In this document: piece after piece, positions 56,832-64,000 of the stretch
How positions within the stretch are numbered: position 1 is the stretch's first letter
Layout of the letters: the number at the start of each line of letters is the position of its first letter
Assembly: GCA_038065915.1 (NCBI GenBank)
Contig: JBBTPZ010000002.1
Location: 1-64,000 of the forward strand
Direction: 5' to 3'
Length of the DNA: 64,000 nucleotides
Origin: VMGX01 sp038065915
GTDB lineage: Bacteria > Patescibacteriota > Minisyncoccia > Phycocordibacterales > 21-14-all-36-13
Program-made: the position numbers and the translations under genes
Notes under the pieces: generated by a model
What the model was told of the DNA's origin: nothing
The model's input: the letters and a program-made list of their open reading frames with translations, nothing else
Databases searched by the model: none

Positions 56832-58682
56832 CTATTCAAGAACCGCTTTTATTCTACGAACTCCGGCAGAAACTGCCTCTTCTTTTATAATTTTAAAATG
56901 TCCAAGTTCAGAAGTATTTTTAATATGTGGCCCACCACAAATTTCCTTACTAAAATTATCTTCGTCTTTTCCTATAAAATAAACCTTAACTCTATCTCCA
57001 TATTTATCTTCAAAAACACCGGTTGCACCTATTTCTTTTGCTTTATCTAATGTCATCTCTTCAAACCAAACCGAAAGATTTTTTTGTATTTGTTCATTAA
57101 CAATTTTTTCTATTTTTTCTTTTTCTTCATCTGTTAATTTTTGTGGATGAGAAAAATCAAATCTTAATCTTTCAGCAGTAATATTACTTCCCTTTTGTTC
57201 AATATGATTTCCCAAAACAATTCTCATTGCTTGCAACATTAAATGAGCAGTTGTGTGCAATTTTTTTGTTTCCTCACTTGCATCCGCAAGCCCTCCTTTA
57301 AACATCCCAACGGATGCGGTTCTTGATAAATCTTGATGTTTTCTCATTTCGGTATCAAACCCATCACTGGTTCTTTGCCAATCAAGAATAATACAGCGTT
57401 TAAAAACTTTTTCTAGATTTTTTAATTCTTCAAAGATCATCTCTTTTGGAAATCCGTAGGTCTGAAACAGATCAAAACACCATTTTCCACTTATTGGATG
57501 TTCTACAATTTCTTTAAGGGTTCCGGATATTTCAAATTTTTTTCTTAATTCTTTCAAACCATTTTCAAGCGTCTTTCTAAATTTATTTTCTTCAGCTTCC
57601 AGTTCTCTTTTTATGAAGTCCTTGTTTTTTTCAATTTCTGGATAAACTTTTTTATATATTTTAATTACTGAATCAGAAAGTTTTGATGTAAAATTTTCAT
57701 TTATATCAATCATTTTTGCATATCTAACTGCTCTACGGATAAGCCGTCTCAAAACATATCCATGGCCAGTATTTGAAGGAATAATTCCTTTTTCATCTCC
57801 CAAAATCATCACGGATGCCTTTATGTGGTCTGCAATAATTCTCATTTCTTTTTTAAAATCATCATATTTTTTATTAGACAATTTTTTTATTTCTTCTATT
57901 ATTGGCAACCACAATTCTGTTTTATAATTATCACTAAATCTATTTATAACAGCCAAAGTTCTTTCGAGCCCCATACCTGTATCAACATTTTTTTGTTTGA
58001 GTGGCTCAAAGTTTCCTTCTTTTGTTTTATTGTATTGCATAAAAACATCATTCCAGATTTCTATCCATCTTTTATCATTAAAATCAAACTCACTTGGTGG
58101 CTCCACCACCAAGTCGGACCAATAAAACATTTCTGTATCTGGACCACATGGACCAGTTTCTCCTACCGGACCCCACCAATTATTTTTTTTATCTAACTCC
58201 ACAATTCTTTTTTCGGAAATTCCTAAACTAACCCAATTTTTTTTTGATTCTAAATCCTTTGGTGCATTTTTGTCCCCAACAAAAATACTTATTGCTAATT
58301 TTTCAATCGGTATTTTTAACTCCTTTATCAAAAATTCCAAACTCATTTCAATTGTTTCTTTTTTGAAATATCCTATCCCGACCCCATTTGGGTCTTTGGG
58401 GTCACCCAAAGACCAATTTCCAAGCATTTCAAAAAAAGTGTGGTGTGTTTCATTTCCAACTTCTTCTATATCGCCTGTTCTTATACATTTTTGAACACTT
58501 GTTAATTTATTACCCAGAGGATGTCTTTCTCCCATTAAAAATGGGACGAGCGGATGCATTCCGGCAGTTGTAAACAAAACAGATGGATCATTTTCAGGAA
58601 TTAAAGATGCAGAAGAAATAATCGCATGACCGCGTTTTTTAAAAAAGTTTAAATATTTATCTCGTAATTCATCAGCTTTCAT
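56832..58682 (-). CDS. alaS: Alanyl-tRNA synthetase, truncated after editing domain
   Basis: 616 aa from ATG 58682 (MKADELRDKYLNFFKKRGHA). Class II core: SLIPENDPSVLFTTAGMHPL, MLGNWSLGDPKDPNGVGIGY, GPCGPDTEMFYW, NVDTGMGLERTLAVIN. The editing domain has TAHLMLQAMRIVLGNHIEQK and EICGGPHIKNTSELGHFKII. It ends SAGVRRIKAVLE, so the DHHA1/C-Ala region of the usual 850-880-aa enzyme is absent. The start ATG adjoins the end of a palindromic element. Confidence 0.95.
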   Translation of the reverse strand: MKADELRDKYLNFFKKRGHAIISSASLIPENDPSVLFTTAGMHPLVPFLMGERHPLGNKLTSVQKCIRTGDIEEVGNETHHTFFEMLGNWSLGDPKDPNGVGIGYFKKETIEMSLEFLIKELKIPIEKLAISIFVGDKNAPKDLESKKNWVSLGISEKRIVELDKKNNWWGPVGETGPCGPDTEMFYWSDLVVEPPSEFDFNDKRWIEIWNDVFMQYNKTKEGNFEPLKQKNVDTGMGLERTLAVINRFSDNYKTELWLPIIEEIKKLSNKKYDDFKKEMRIIADHIKASVMILGDEKGIIPSNTGHGYVLRRLIRRAVRYAKMIDINENFTSKLSDSVIKIYKKVYPEIEKNKDFIKRELEAEENKFRKTLENGLKELRKKFEISGTLKEIVEHPISGKWCFDLFQTYGFPKEMIFEELKNLEKVFKRCIILDWQRTSDGFDTEMRKHQDLSRTASVGMFKGGLADASEETKKLHTTAHLMLQAMRIVLGNHIEQKGSNITAERLRFDFSHPQKLTDEEKEKIEKIVNEQIQKNLSVWFEEMTLDKAKEIGATGVFEDKYGDRVKVYFIGKDEDNFSKEICGGPHIKNTSELGHFKIIKEEAVSAGVRRIKAVLE

Positions 58683-58854
58683 CCTGTAGTGAAATTTCAA
58701 ATTGTTTTCTTGTCCCGTAGCGAGCTTCGCTCTGCTACTGGGGTTATTAATTTTTAAAAACAATTCAAAACTCTGTCGTTAAATTAACTATATATTATTC
58801 TAGAACCTAATCCCGAGAAAAACAAATTAATGATTTGAAATTCTACTACGGGAT
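58681..58854. mobile_element. 174-bp MITE-like element with nested hairpin
   Basis: ATCCTGTAGTGAAATTTCAA + AT (58681-58702) pairs with ATTTGAAATTCTACTACGGG + AT (58833-58854). Inside lies CCCGTAGCGAGC/GCTCTGCTACTGGGG (58714-58743), itself a smaller member of the CCCGTAG...CTACNGGG family. Confidence 0.75.
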
Positions 58855-58865
58855 TCATATTATTT

Positions 58866-60134
58866 TTATATTTTCATATATTTTAACAGATTTTTGTTAT
58901 CTTTTATTGGTCCGATTACTGCTAAATTCATTTTGTTGTTTTGAAATATCTTATTAGCTATACTTTTTATATCTTTGGCAGTAATTTTTTTTATTTTATT
59001 TGCCTCCATTTCTGGTGTTCTTAGTTTGAGATGCATTATTTCCTGTTCCCCATACCATTCTGCAATAGAGTCGGACGACTCCAAATCCATATGCATATTA
59101 CCTATTAAATATTCTCTCGCTTTTTTAATTTCCTTTTCTGACACAGTTTCTGTTTTTAATCTTTTTAATTCTTTAATGATAGCTGTTAATACTTCACTAA
59201 TTCTTTTTGTATCAATGCCAGCAAATATACGAAAGTTTCCGATATCACTTTGAGAACTATTCGCAGAAGCAACATAATAAGCAACACCTAATTCTTCTCT
59301 CAACTTTTCAAATAAACGAGAGCTCATACCACCACCTAATATTGTTGCCAATAATTTAACAGTTGGTATTTTTTTATTTTTATCATCAAATGTTCTGAAA
59401 CCAAGAACAAAATGTGTTTGTTCGGTATTTTTTTCTTTTATTAAAAGTTGGGGGTTAGTTTGTTTTTCAATTGTTTTTTTCTTTCCTTCTCCTTTTTTTG
59501 TGCTTATTTGAGAAAATTTTTCTTTAATTTCTTTCAAAACATCTTTCAAACTAATATTTCCAGCTACAACAACAACTGTCTTTTTTGCAACATAATGTTT
59601 TTTTCTATATTCAATAAAATCTTCTTTTTTTATTTTTTTTATATTTTCTTTTGTTCCTAAAATATTCCAACCGGCTGGCTGATTGCCGTACATTAATTTC
59701 CCCAATAGTATTTGCACATTTTTCTGTGGCGAATCTTTATACATATCTATTTCTGCATTTATTACACCTTTTTCTTTTTCTATTTCTTTTTCTGGTAATT
59801 CAGAATTTAAATAAATGTCAGACATCACATTCGTAATTTTACTAAAATTTTTACTCCTTGCCTTTGCATAATAACCAGTGTATTCATACCAAGTGAATGC
59901 ATTATTCATCGAGCCGAGCGCATCTAATTCTCTTGAAATATCAAGTGATTTTCTTTTCTTTGTTCCTTTAAATGCCATGTGTTCTAGAAAGTGTGAAATC
60001 CCATTTATTTTCTTTGTTTCATATTTAGAACCGGCTTCAACAAGAATAAGCGTAGTTACGGTGGGACTTTCTTTCATTGGAATAACAATAATTCTCATTC
60101 CATTTTTCAAAACTTTTTTTATTGGTTTGTTCAT
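58866..60134 (-). CDS. M16-family zinc protease
   Basis: 422 aa. The inverted zinc motif H-x-x-E-H is in GISHFLEHMAFKGTKKRKSL, with the distal Glu in EKGVINAEIDMYKDSP. ILGGGMSSRLFEKLREELGV is the usual C-terminal half signature. No signal peptide, so it is likely cytoplasmic or peripheral. Processing-peptidase-like; the substrate is unknown. Confidence 0.93.
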   Translation of the reverse strand: MNKPIKKVLKNGMRIIVIPMKESPTVTTLILVEAGSKYETKKINGISHFLEHMAFKGTKKRKSLDISRELDALGSMNNAFTWYEYTGYYAKARSKNFSKITNVMSDIYLNSELPEKEIEKEKGVINAEIDMYKDSPQKNVQILLGKLMYGNQPAGWNILGTKENIKKIKKEDFIEYRKKHYVAKKTVVVVAGNISLKDVLKEIKEKFSQISTKKGEGKKKTIEKQTNPQLLIKEKNTEQTHFVLGFRTFDDKNKKIPTVKLLATILGGGMSSRLFEKLREELGVAYYVASANSSQSDIGNFRIFAGIDTKRISEVLTAIIKELKRLKTETVSEKEIKKAREYLIGNMHMDLESSDSIAEWYGEQEIMHLKLRTPEMEANKIKKITAKDIKSIANKIFQNNKMNLAVIGPIKDNKNLLKYMKI

Positions 60135-60175
60135 AATTTTATTTTAACATATTTTCCATAAACTTTTGTAAAAAC

Positions 60176-60217
60176 AAGGTCGCTCTATTTTTGCGATAGC
60201 AGAAATAGAGCGACCTT
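60176..60217. repeat. Palindrome P8, downstream flank of Cas2-like gene C
   Basis: AAGGTCGCTCTATTTTTGC / GATA / GCAGAAATAGAGCGACCTT, 42 nt with one wobble. It ends 8 nt from the gene C stop. Confidence 0.9.
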
Positions 60218-60224
60218 AAATAAT

Positions 60225-60773
60225 TTACAACTCAAACTCATCTTTTAAAGAATCTTCATTACTAATTTTATTTGTTTCAAGGAAAATTATATGTTTTGCA
60301 ATATCGAAGTATTCTCCAATAAATTTAATCTCCTTTTCGCATTCGTATGGACTAACAAAAACCGATTTTTGTATTGGAGCACAACCCATTTTTATCAATT
60401 TTAAGGTTAATCCATCACGAGCCGTTTTCTTTTTTTCAGGAATATCAAACATTATTATTCTCCAGATGCCATCCCATCTTTTTTGTTCTTTTATTTTTAT
60501 TTCGTCTAATTTATATTTTAAAACTTCTTTTCTTCCATTTTCAGTTATTTCAACGACATCAATCCCTCCTTTTTTATATTTCTTTACATATTTTTTATTT
60601 TGTAATCTATCCATTGCTTTTCTTACTCTTTCCTTTTCTCTTTTGTCTTCCGCATCAAACATTTTATAAATCATGGGTAGTTGTGGTAATGCAAGAGAAG
60701 AAACAAGAAATGCTGTTCCAACAAGTCCTTTTAAAATATTTTTCATTATTTCTCCATTTCTATATTTCTTCAT
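60225..60773 (-). CDS. Cas2-like/PaaX-like protein, copy C
   Basis: 182 aa, co-linear with copy B (23174-23722). A hydrophobic N-terminal segment (LKGLVGTAFLVSSLALPQLP) and a winged-helix-like part (RVRKAMDRLQNKKYVKKYKK) come first. The Cas2/PaaX-middle-type domain follows (WDGIWRIIMFDIPEKKKTAR, GCAPIQKSVFVSPYECEKEI). P8 and P9 flank it; solo P10 is 160 bp beyond P9. Predicted fold: nucleic-acid-binding; activity unknown. Confidence 0.82.
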   Translation of the reverse strand: MKKYRNGEIMKNILKGLVGTAFLVSSLALPQLPMIYKMFDAEDKREKERVRKAMDRLQNKKYVKKYKKGGIDVVEITENGRKEVLKYKLDEIKIKEQKRWDGIWRIIMFDIPEKKKTARDGLTLKLIKMGCAPIQKSVFVSPYECEKEIKFIGEYFDIAKHIIFLETNKISNEDSLKDEFEL

Positions 60774-60811
60774 ATATTTTATTAAATGAATTATATCATT
60801 TTAAAATATGA

Positions 60812-60851
60812 GAGCCCACCCTACTCTGCTATCGTAGAATAGGGTGGGCTC
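60812..60851. repeat. Palindrome P9, upstream flank of Cas2-like gene C
   Basis: GAGCCCACCCTACTCTGC / TATC / GTAGAATAGGGTGGGCTC, 40 nt with one mismatch and one G-T. It begins 38 nt upstream of the start codon. Confidence 0.88.
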
Positions 60852-60972
60852 AAGAATAAAAACAAAATAAAAAACAAAATAAGAATAAAAACAAAACAAG
60901 AATAAAACAAAATGTTTACACCCTCTTTATCACCATTTATTATTTTTCGTGTTATTATTTTCCATTTATTCT

Positions 60973-61014
60973 ATAGTCGCCACATCTCTGCTATCGCAGA
61001 GATGTGGCGACTAT
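60973..61014. repeat. Palindrome P10, solo copy
   Basis: ATAGTCGCCACATCTCTGC / TATC / GCAGAGATGTGGCGACTAT, perfect over 42 nt. It sits 11 bp past the UDG stop. Confidence 0.9.
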
Positions 61015-61025
61015 TATAAAATATA

Positions 61026-61628
61026 TTATATAAAATTTTTCAAAATCAAAAAATCCTCTTTAAGTGTATCTTTGGTTTTATTGTTATAAATTGCGACTGC
61101 TGGATGATACAAAACAGCTATTTTTACATCTCCATATTTTGCCTTCGCATCAAATACCTTGCCATGCATTTGACCTATTGGTAAAAGTTCTGATTCAAGA
61201 CCAAACTTTCTCATTATATAATCCATTGAATACCTCCCAAGTGTCGCAATAACTTTGGGCTGAATTATATTTATCTGTCTATCTAAAAATGGCCCATAAA
61301 TTTTAACTTCATCTGGCAAAGGGTCTCTGTTTTGTTGTGGTCTGTCTTTTAAAATATTTCCGATATAAATATCCTCTCTTTTTATTCCTGCATTTTCAAG
61401 AAGTTCATCTAGAATTTTCCCGGCGGAACCACAAAATGGTCTGCCCGTTTTTGCTTCATTCAATCCAGGCGCCTCTCCTATAAACATAATTTTTGCATTA
61501 TGACTTCCCTCTCCTATAACAGGAAAATAATGGTTTTCTTTTCTATATTCGTACAAAGGAGATGTTGTTAAATTTAAAACCTCATCGCGAATTTGTTTCA
61601 TTAATTCTTTTTTATTTTCATCACCCAT
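61026..61628 (-). CDS. Uracil-DNA glycosylase, family-4-like, without iron-sulfur cysteines
   Basis: 200 aa from ATG 61628. KIMFIGEAPGLNEAKTGRPF, CGSAGKILDELLENAGIKRE and VLYHPAVAIYN match family 4/5 UDGs, which remove uracil from DNA. The four Fe-S cysteines usual in family 4 are not at their expected positions: the N-terminal region reads NLTTSPLYEYR where C-x-x-C-x-L is common, and KDRPQQNRDP replaces K-C-R-P-x-x-N-R-x-P. The start is placed after the pcm stop, avoiding a 17-nt overlap. Confidence 0.85.
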   Translation of the reverse strand: MGDENKKELMKQIRDEVLNLTTSPLYEYRKENHYFPVIGEGSHNAKIMFIGEAPGLNEAKTGRPFCGSAGKILDELLENAGIKREDIYIGNILKDRPQQNRDPLPDEVKIYGPFLDRQINIIQPKVIATLGRYSMDYIMRKFGLESELLPIGQMHGKVFDAKAKYGDVKIAVLYHPAVAIYNNKTKDTLKEDFLILKNFI

Positions 61629-61638
61629 ATTTTTTATT

Positions 61639-62256
61639 TTAAACAAACGGGACAAAAGAAAACCCCGGGTATTCTTTTCTTTCTAATTTTCCATTTGATA
61701 ATTTTTTAACTTTGAAAACTGAATTCAAAACAGGAGCCACTATTATTCCTCCTGCGTCCAATTGTTCCAAAAGCTCTTTAGGAATATTTTCCTCAAAACT
61801 CGCCGAAACAAGAATCCTGTTGTATGGAGCATATTTTTTCAATCCAATTTCTTCCCCAACATTTATTATCTGATAATTGTTAAAATTATATTTAGATAAA
61901 TTCGTTTTCCCAAAATTAATGAGTTCGGAGACAATGTCCGTTCCAAAAACTCTTCCTCCGGAACCAACCATTTGAGACAGTAAGGCCGTGGTCCATCCTG
62001 AACCAGAGCCGACATCCAGAACTTTATCGCCTTTTTGGGGGTTTAAAAGTTCTAACATAAATGCAACTGTCGTCGGTTGTGAAATTGTCTGTCCATATCC
62101 TATTGGCAAAGGATAATTCTCATACGCTTCCATCTTATACTCCTCCCTCACAAAATCAGCCCTATTAATTTTTTCAAAGGCCTTTTTTATTTCAGAATTT
62201 TTTAAAACTCTCGTACCGTTTTTAAGATAATTTATTAAATCCTTTCGCGAGTTCAT
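61639..62256 (-). CDS. pcm: Protein-L-isoaspartate O-methyltransferase
   Basis: 205 aa. PLPIGYGQTISQPTTVAFML and GDKVLDVGSGSGWTTALLSQ (SAM motif I) are diagnostic. The C-terminal GGIIVAPVLN region is typical. It repairs isoaspartyl damage in proteins. It lies in a short run with a nuclease and a UDG, all damage-linked. Confidence 0.94.
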   Translation of the reverse strand: MNSRKDLINYLKNGTRVLKNSEIKKAFEKINRADFVREEYKMEAYENYPLPIGYGQTISQPTTVAFMLELLNPQKGDKVLDVGSGSGWTTALLSQMVGSGGRVFGTDIVSELINFGKTNLSKYNFNNYQIINVGEEIGLKKYAPYNRILVSASFEENIPKELLEQLDAGGIIVAPVLNSVFKVKKLSNGKLERKEYPGFSFVPFV

Positions 62257-62261
62257 AAAGG

Positions 62262-63077
62262 TTAAAATAAAGAATTTTTTTCTGAATTCTCATTTTTGTC
62301 TCTTACATTAAATTTTTTATGTCTTTCAACTACTTCCACCGCGGAATCTCTGTAAGGACAATAATCACATCTCTTTCCTTCTTTCGGAATTCTATTATCT
62401 ATTAAACATTTTTTCATATCAACCAAAACTTTCTCAATCCAATTTAAATTTTCAGATTTGTAAGGAATAATTTTTACATCAAATTCTAATCTTGCATCAA
62501 AAGCAGCTCTATCTTTTTTACCGTTTGCATAAACAAAATAACCTGTGTCAGAGACCTTAAATCCATTATTTATAAAAAGCCATCTATATATTTCCATTTG
62601 TCTTTTGTACCCGTCTTGCCATTCAGCATCCAAGTTTACTTCATCGTCTTTACTTGTCGCTTTGTAATCAACAATGTGAAGTTCCTTTTTGAAATTTATC
62701 CAAACATCGTCAATTGCTCCAAAAATTAAAAAATTTGTTTTTTTGTGCAAAAATTGGATTCCTTTAAAGTTATTTCTCCACTCATTTATTTTTTCATTTT
62801 GAAAAGGAACTGCATCTATTTTGTATGCTTTCATCATTGGATGAGTTGTTTCATTTGCTCTATGGATATCAAATTCTTTTTTTAGAAGTGCATCCACGGC
62901 GCTATTTAATGCAAACGGAAATCCGGGCGGTCTTCCAACTCCAAGTCGTCTGTCTAAATAGAAACACCTCGGACACTCAACAAACAAATCTATTTTTGAC
63001 CTGCTCAATTTAAAAGATTCTTTTGAGTCAGGGTCAAATAAATTTCTAGTTCTTAATGAATTATAGTATTCGGACAT
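62262..63077 (-). CDS. PD-(D/E)XK superfamily nuclease (Cas4/AddB-C-like)
   Basis: 271 aa from ATG 63077 (MSEYYNSLRTRNLFDPDSKE). LSRSKIDLFVECPRCFYLDR at the N-terminus, a catalytic cluster with GAIDDVWINF and LHIVDYKATS (D...DYK), and a C-terminal RCDYCPYRDSA. The four cysteines (two after VE, two in the tail) could hold an Fe-S cluster as in Cas4/AddB. There are no CRISPR genes around, so a repair role is more likely. Confidence 0.85.
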   Translation of the reverse strand: MSEYYNSLRTRNLFDPDSKESFKLSRSKIDLFVECPRCFYLDRRLGVGRPPGFPFALNSAVDALLKKEFDIHRANETTHPMMKAYKIDAVPFQNEKINEWRNNFKGIQFLHKKTNFLIFGAIDDVWINFKKELHIVDYKATSKDDEVNLDAEWQDGYKRQMEIYRWLFINNGFKVSDTGYFVYANGKKDRAAFDARLEFDVKIIPYKSENLNWIEKVLVDMKKCLIDNRIPKEGKRCDYCPYRDSAVEVVERHKKFNVRDKNENSEKNSLF

Positions 63078-63183
63078 TAGTTTATTATAACATAATAAAT
63101 TCATCATAAAATCACTAAATCCATGAAACCATAAAAGCAATCTACTCTCTTATTCAATTGAATGGTTGTATAGGTAAAAATCC

Positions 63184-63212
63184 TTGACAGACAAATCGTT
63201 TAGATATATAAT
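63184..63212 (+). promoter_or_regulatory. Consensus promoter of the 140-aa gene
   Basis: TTGACA (63184-63189), 17-nt spacer, TATAAT (63207-63212); both perfect. Confidence 0.85.
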
Positions 63213-63286
63213 ATATTGTAGAAAATAAAGGCAGTTTTTTGAGTCAAAAATAAATATTTTTCAATTAAATTTCCCAGGAGGAAAAA

Positions 63287-63709
63287 ATGAGCAGAAAAAC
63301 TTCTATATTCGTGATGACCATTATTGTTGTTCTCTTTATTGCAATAATAGTAAATGATAATTATACAAAAAAAAGGTCAAACAAAGAAAATATTCCAGGG
63401 TCTACAAAAAAATCTGAAATGGTTGCACATTACGGAAAATCAGCAGAAGTAGAACTTCTGAAAATTGATGATAACAACTGGCAATTAGTTAACTACAATG
63501 GTTACTTTGTAACCATTCGTCGTGTGACAATCTCATTGGCGTATGGTGCAGGAGAAACAACGGTGTCAGTTCAAAGAATTGGAGCAAAAGGAAGTATCAA
63601 CTTTAAAAACCTTAATCATTCAGACGGTTTTTATATTTACGATAGTTATGGAGCTCTTTCTGGTTGGTTGAGAGCCGACGAGATTCATTATCTTACGGAA
63701 CCTCTCTAG
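63287..63709 (+). CDS. Membrane-anchored extracytoplasmic protein, 140 aa
   Basis: AGGAGG lies seven nt before the ATG. The N-terminal anchor is SIFVMTIIVVLFIAIIV. The exterior part is beta-rich (LVNYNGYFVTIRRVTISLAY, GAGETTVSVQRIGAKGSINF) and ends GWLRADEIHYLTEPL. Its promoter is ideal and a strong terminator follows. No family recognised. Probably a small surface protein. Confidence 0.65.
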   Translation: MSRKTSIFVMTIIVVLFIAIIVNDNYTKKRSNKENIPGSTKKSEMVAHYGKSAEVELLKIDDNNWQLVNYNGYFVTIRRVTISLAYGAGETTVSVQRIGAKGSINFKNLNHSDGFYIYDSYGALSGWLRADEIHYLTEPL

Positions 63710-63714
63710 ATTAA

Positions 63715-63748
63715 GCCGGTACATTTTGTTATGTACCGGTTTTTTATT
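63715..63748 (+). terminator. Terminator of the 140-aa gene
   Basis: GCCGGTACATtttgttATGTACCGGT followed by TTTTT. Confidence 0.85.
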
Positions 63749-63755
63749 TTGTTCT

Positions 63756-63799
63756 AAAAGTCGCCGTATCTCTGCTATCGCAAAGATACGGCGACTTTT
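63756..63799. repeat. Palindrome P11, solo copy
   Basis: AAAAGTCGCCGTATCTCTGC / TATC / GCAAAGATACGGCGACTTTT, 44 nt with one mismatch. It lies between convergent genes. Confidence 0.9.
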
Positions 63800-63835
63800 G
63801 TTATTAAATTTTGAATTGTAGATTTGAGATTTTTT

Positions 63836-63893
63836 AATCTGCGTTCATCTGCGCTTGTTATCTGCGTTTATCTGCAAATTTGCTGGAAGCAAA
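63836..63893. repeat. ATCTGCG repeats with AAATTTGC hairpin
   Basis: AATCTGCGTTCATCTGCGCT, ATCTGCGTTTATCTGC and a small AATTTGCtggaaGCAAATT palindrome adjoin the last gene's stop. Same family as 3593-3640 and 13338-13400. Confidence 0.6.
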
Positions 63894-64000
63894 TTAACGG
63901 GGCATCCCAGAAGTAGTTTTAAATGTAGTAATTAAATCTTTCTTGATCACGGAATCTTTTATAGGCAAATCTTTTGTGTGGTCAAAAATTCTATCACCAT
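63894..64000 (-). CDS. Partial CDS, C-terminal end only
   Basis: The minus-strand frame is open from the window edge to TAA at 63894-63896. The visible end reads GDRIFDHTKDLPIKDSVIKK followed by DLITTFKTTSGMPR. No family can be assigned from 35 residues. Confidence 0.45.
   Translation of the reverse strand, partial: GDRIFDHTKDLPIKDSVIKKDLITTFKTTSGMPR

Noticed and set aside
58683..58763. 27-residue N-terminal extension of AlaRS
   Set aside because: It is encoded by the MITE-like element, while family alignment starts at MKADELRDKY.

Overview
The window looks like a piece of a Candidate Phyla Radiation (Patescibacteria) genome, most likely Parcubacteria-like. The DNA is AT-rich with short intergenic spaces. 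Several housekeeping proteins are trimmed: AspRS appears to lack its insertion domain, AlaRS ends after the editing domain, and L13 is short. Surface proteins combine Ig-like or FN3-like modules with peptidoglycan-binding modules, and there are many small orphan genes. L9 is present. Placement is by inference from gene content and protein style; no phylogeny was run. The sequence is a scaffold with two 100-N gaps (15921-16020 and 18614-18713), and both gaps sit in repeated sequence.

Layout. 1-3150: a truncated cell-surface protein, a small orphan, and an out-of-place secreted protein with a type IX secretion (Por) C-terminal sorting domain. 3154-6658: start of a dcw cluster (mraZ, rsmH, ftsL-like, ftsI) behind a MraZ operator. 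6766-6962: tRNA-Glu(CUC) whose 3' end is duplicated 122 bp downstream. 7000-14600: L21, the first Cas2-like/PaaX-like gene, recR, dnaB, cysS, corA and small standalone genes. 14669-18447: S41 protease, L9, L27, a MazG-like protein, a PspC-domain protein and a tiny basic COX24/AURKAIP1-like protein. 18820-31000: M23 hydrolase, gltX, a NYN protein, the second Cas2-like gene, murG, ftsW, mraY, a tandem pair of probable non-coding RNAs, a D,D-carboxypeptidase and scpB/scpA. 31067-35071: aspS, trpS, glyS. 35752-39733: a 7TM histidine kinase, a left-handed beta-helix protein and a fatty-acyl-reductase-like protein in one tight unit. 40400-45000: an accessory region with orphan genes sharing one promoter motif, plsC, and a RelE-like toxin with a Panacea-domain antitoxin. 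44972-48822: grpE-dnaK-dnaJ. 49056-53658: rpsI-rplM-rplQ-rpoA-rpsD-rpsK-rpsM-rpmJ-infA (listed left to right; transcription is leftward, from infA to rpsI). 53740-64000: a large membrane-anchored protein, a PilM/FtsA-like ATPase, alaS, an M16 protease, the third Cas2-like gene, a UDG, pcm, a PD-(D/E)XK nuclease and a secreted orphan.

The most unusual signal is a family of three genes for small proteins with an apparent winged helix followed by a Cas2/PaaX-like ferredoxin-fold domain. Each gene is flanked on BOTH sides by a 38-42 nt palindrome tipped by TATC, TATA or GATA. The palindrome pair around a given gene is usually of one sequence type that differs from the pairs around the other copies. 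Five more solo palindromes of the same design lie in intergenic spaces. This resembles a REP/RAYT-type arrangement, but with a Cas2-like protein and no CRISPR array.

Several other palindromic or MITE-like families fill the intergenic regions. One family ends exactly at the start codons of murG, rpsD and alaS. Another supplies the C-terminus of GrpE. One element is inserted in the loop of another. The intergenic DNA of this organism therefore appears to be shaped by small palindromic elements.
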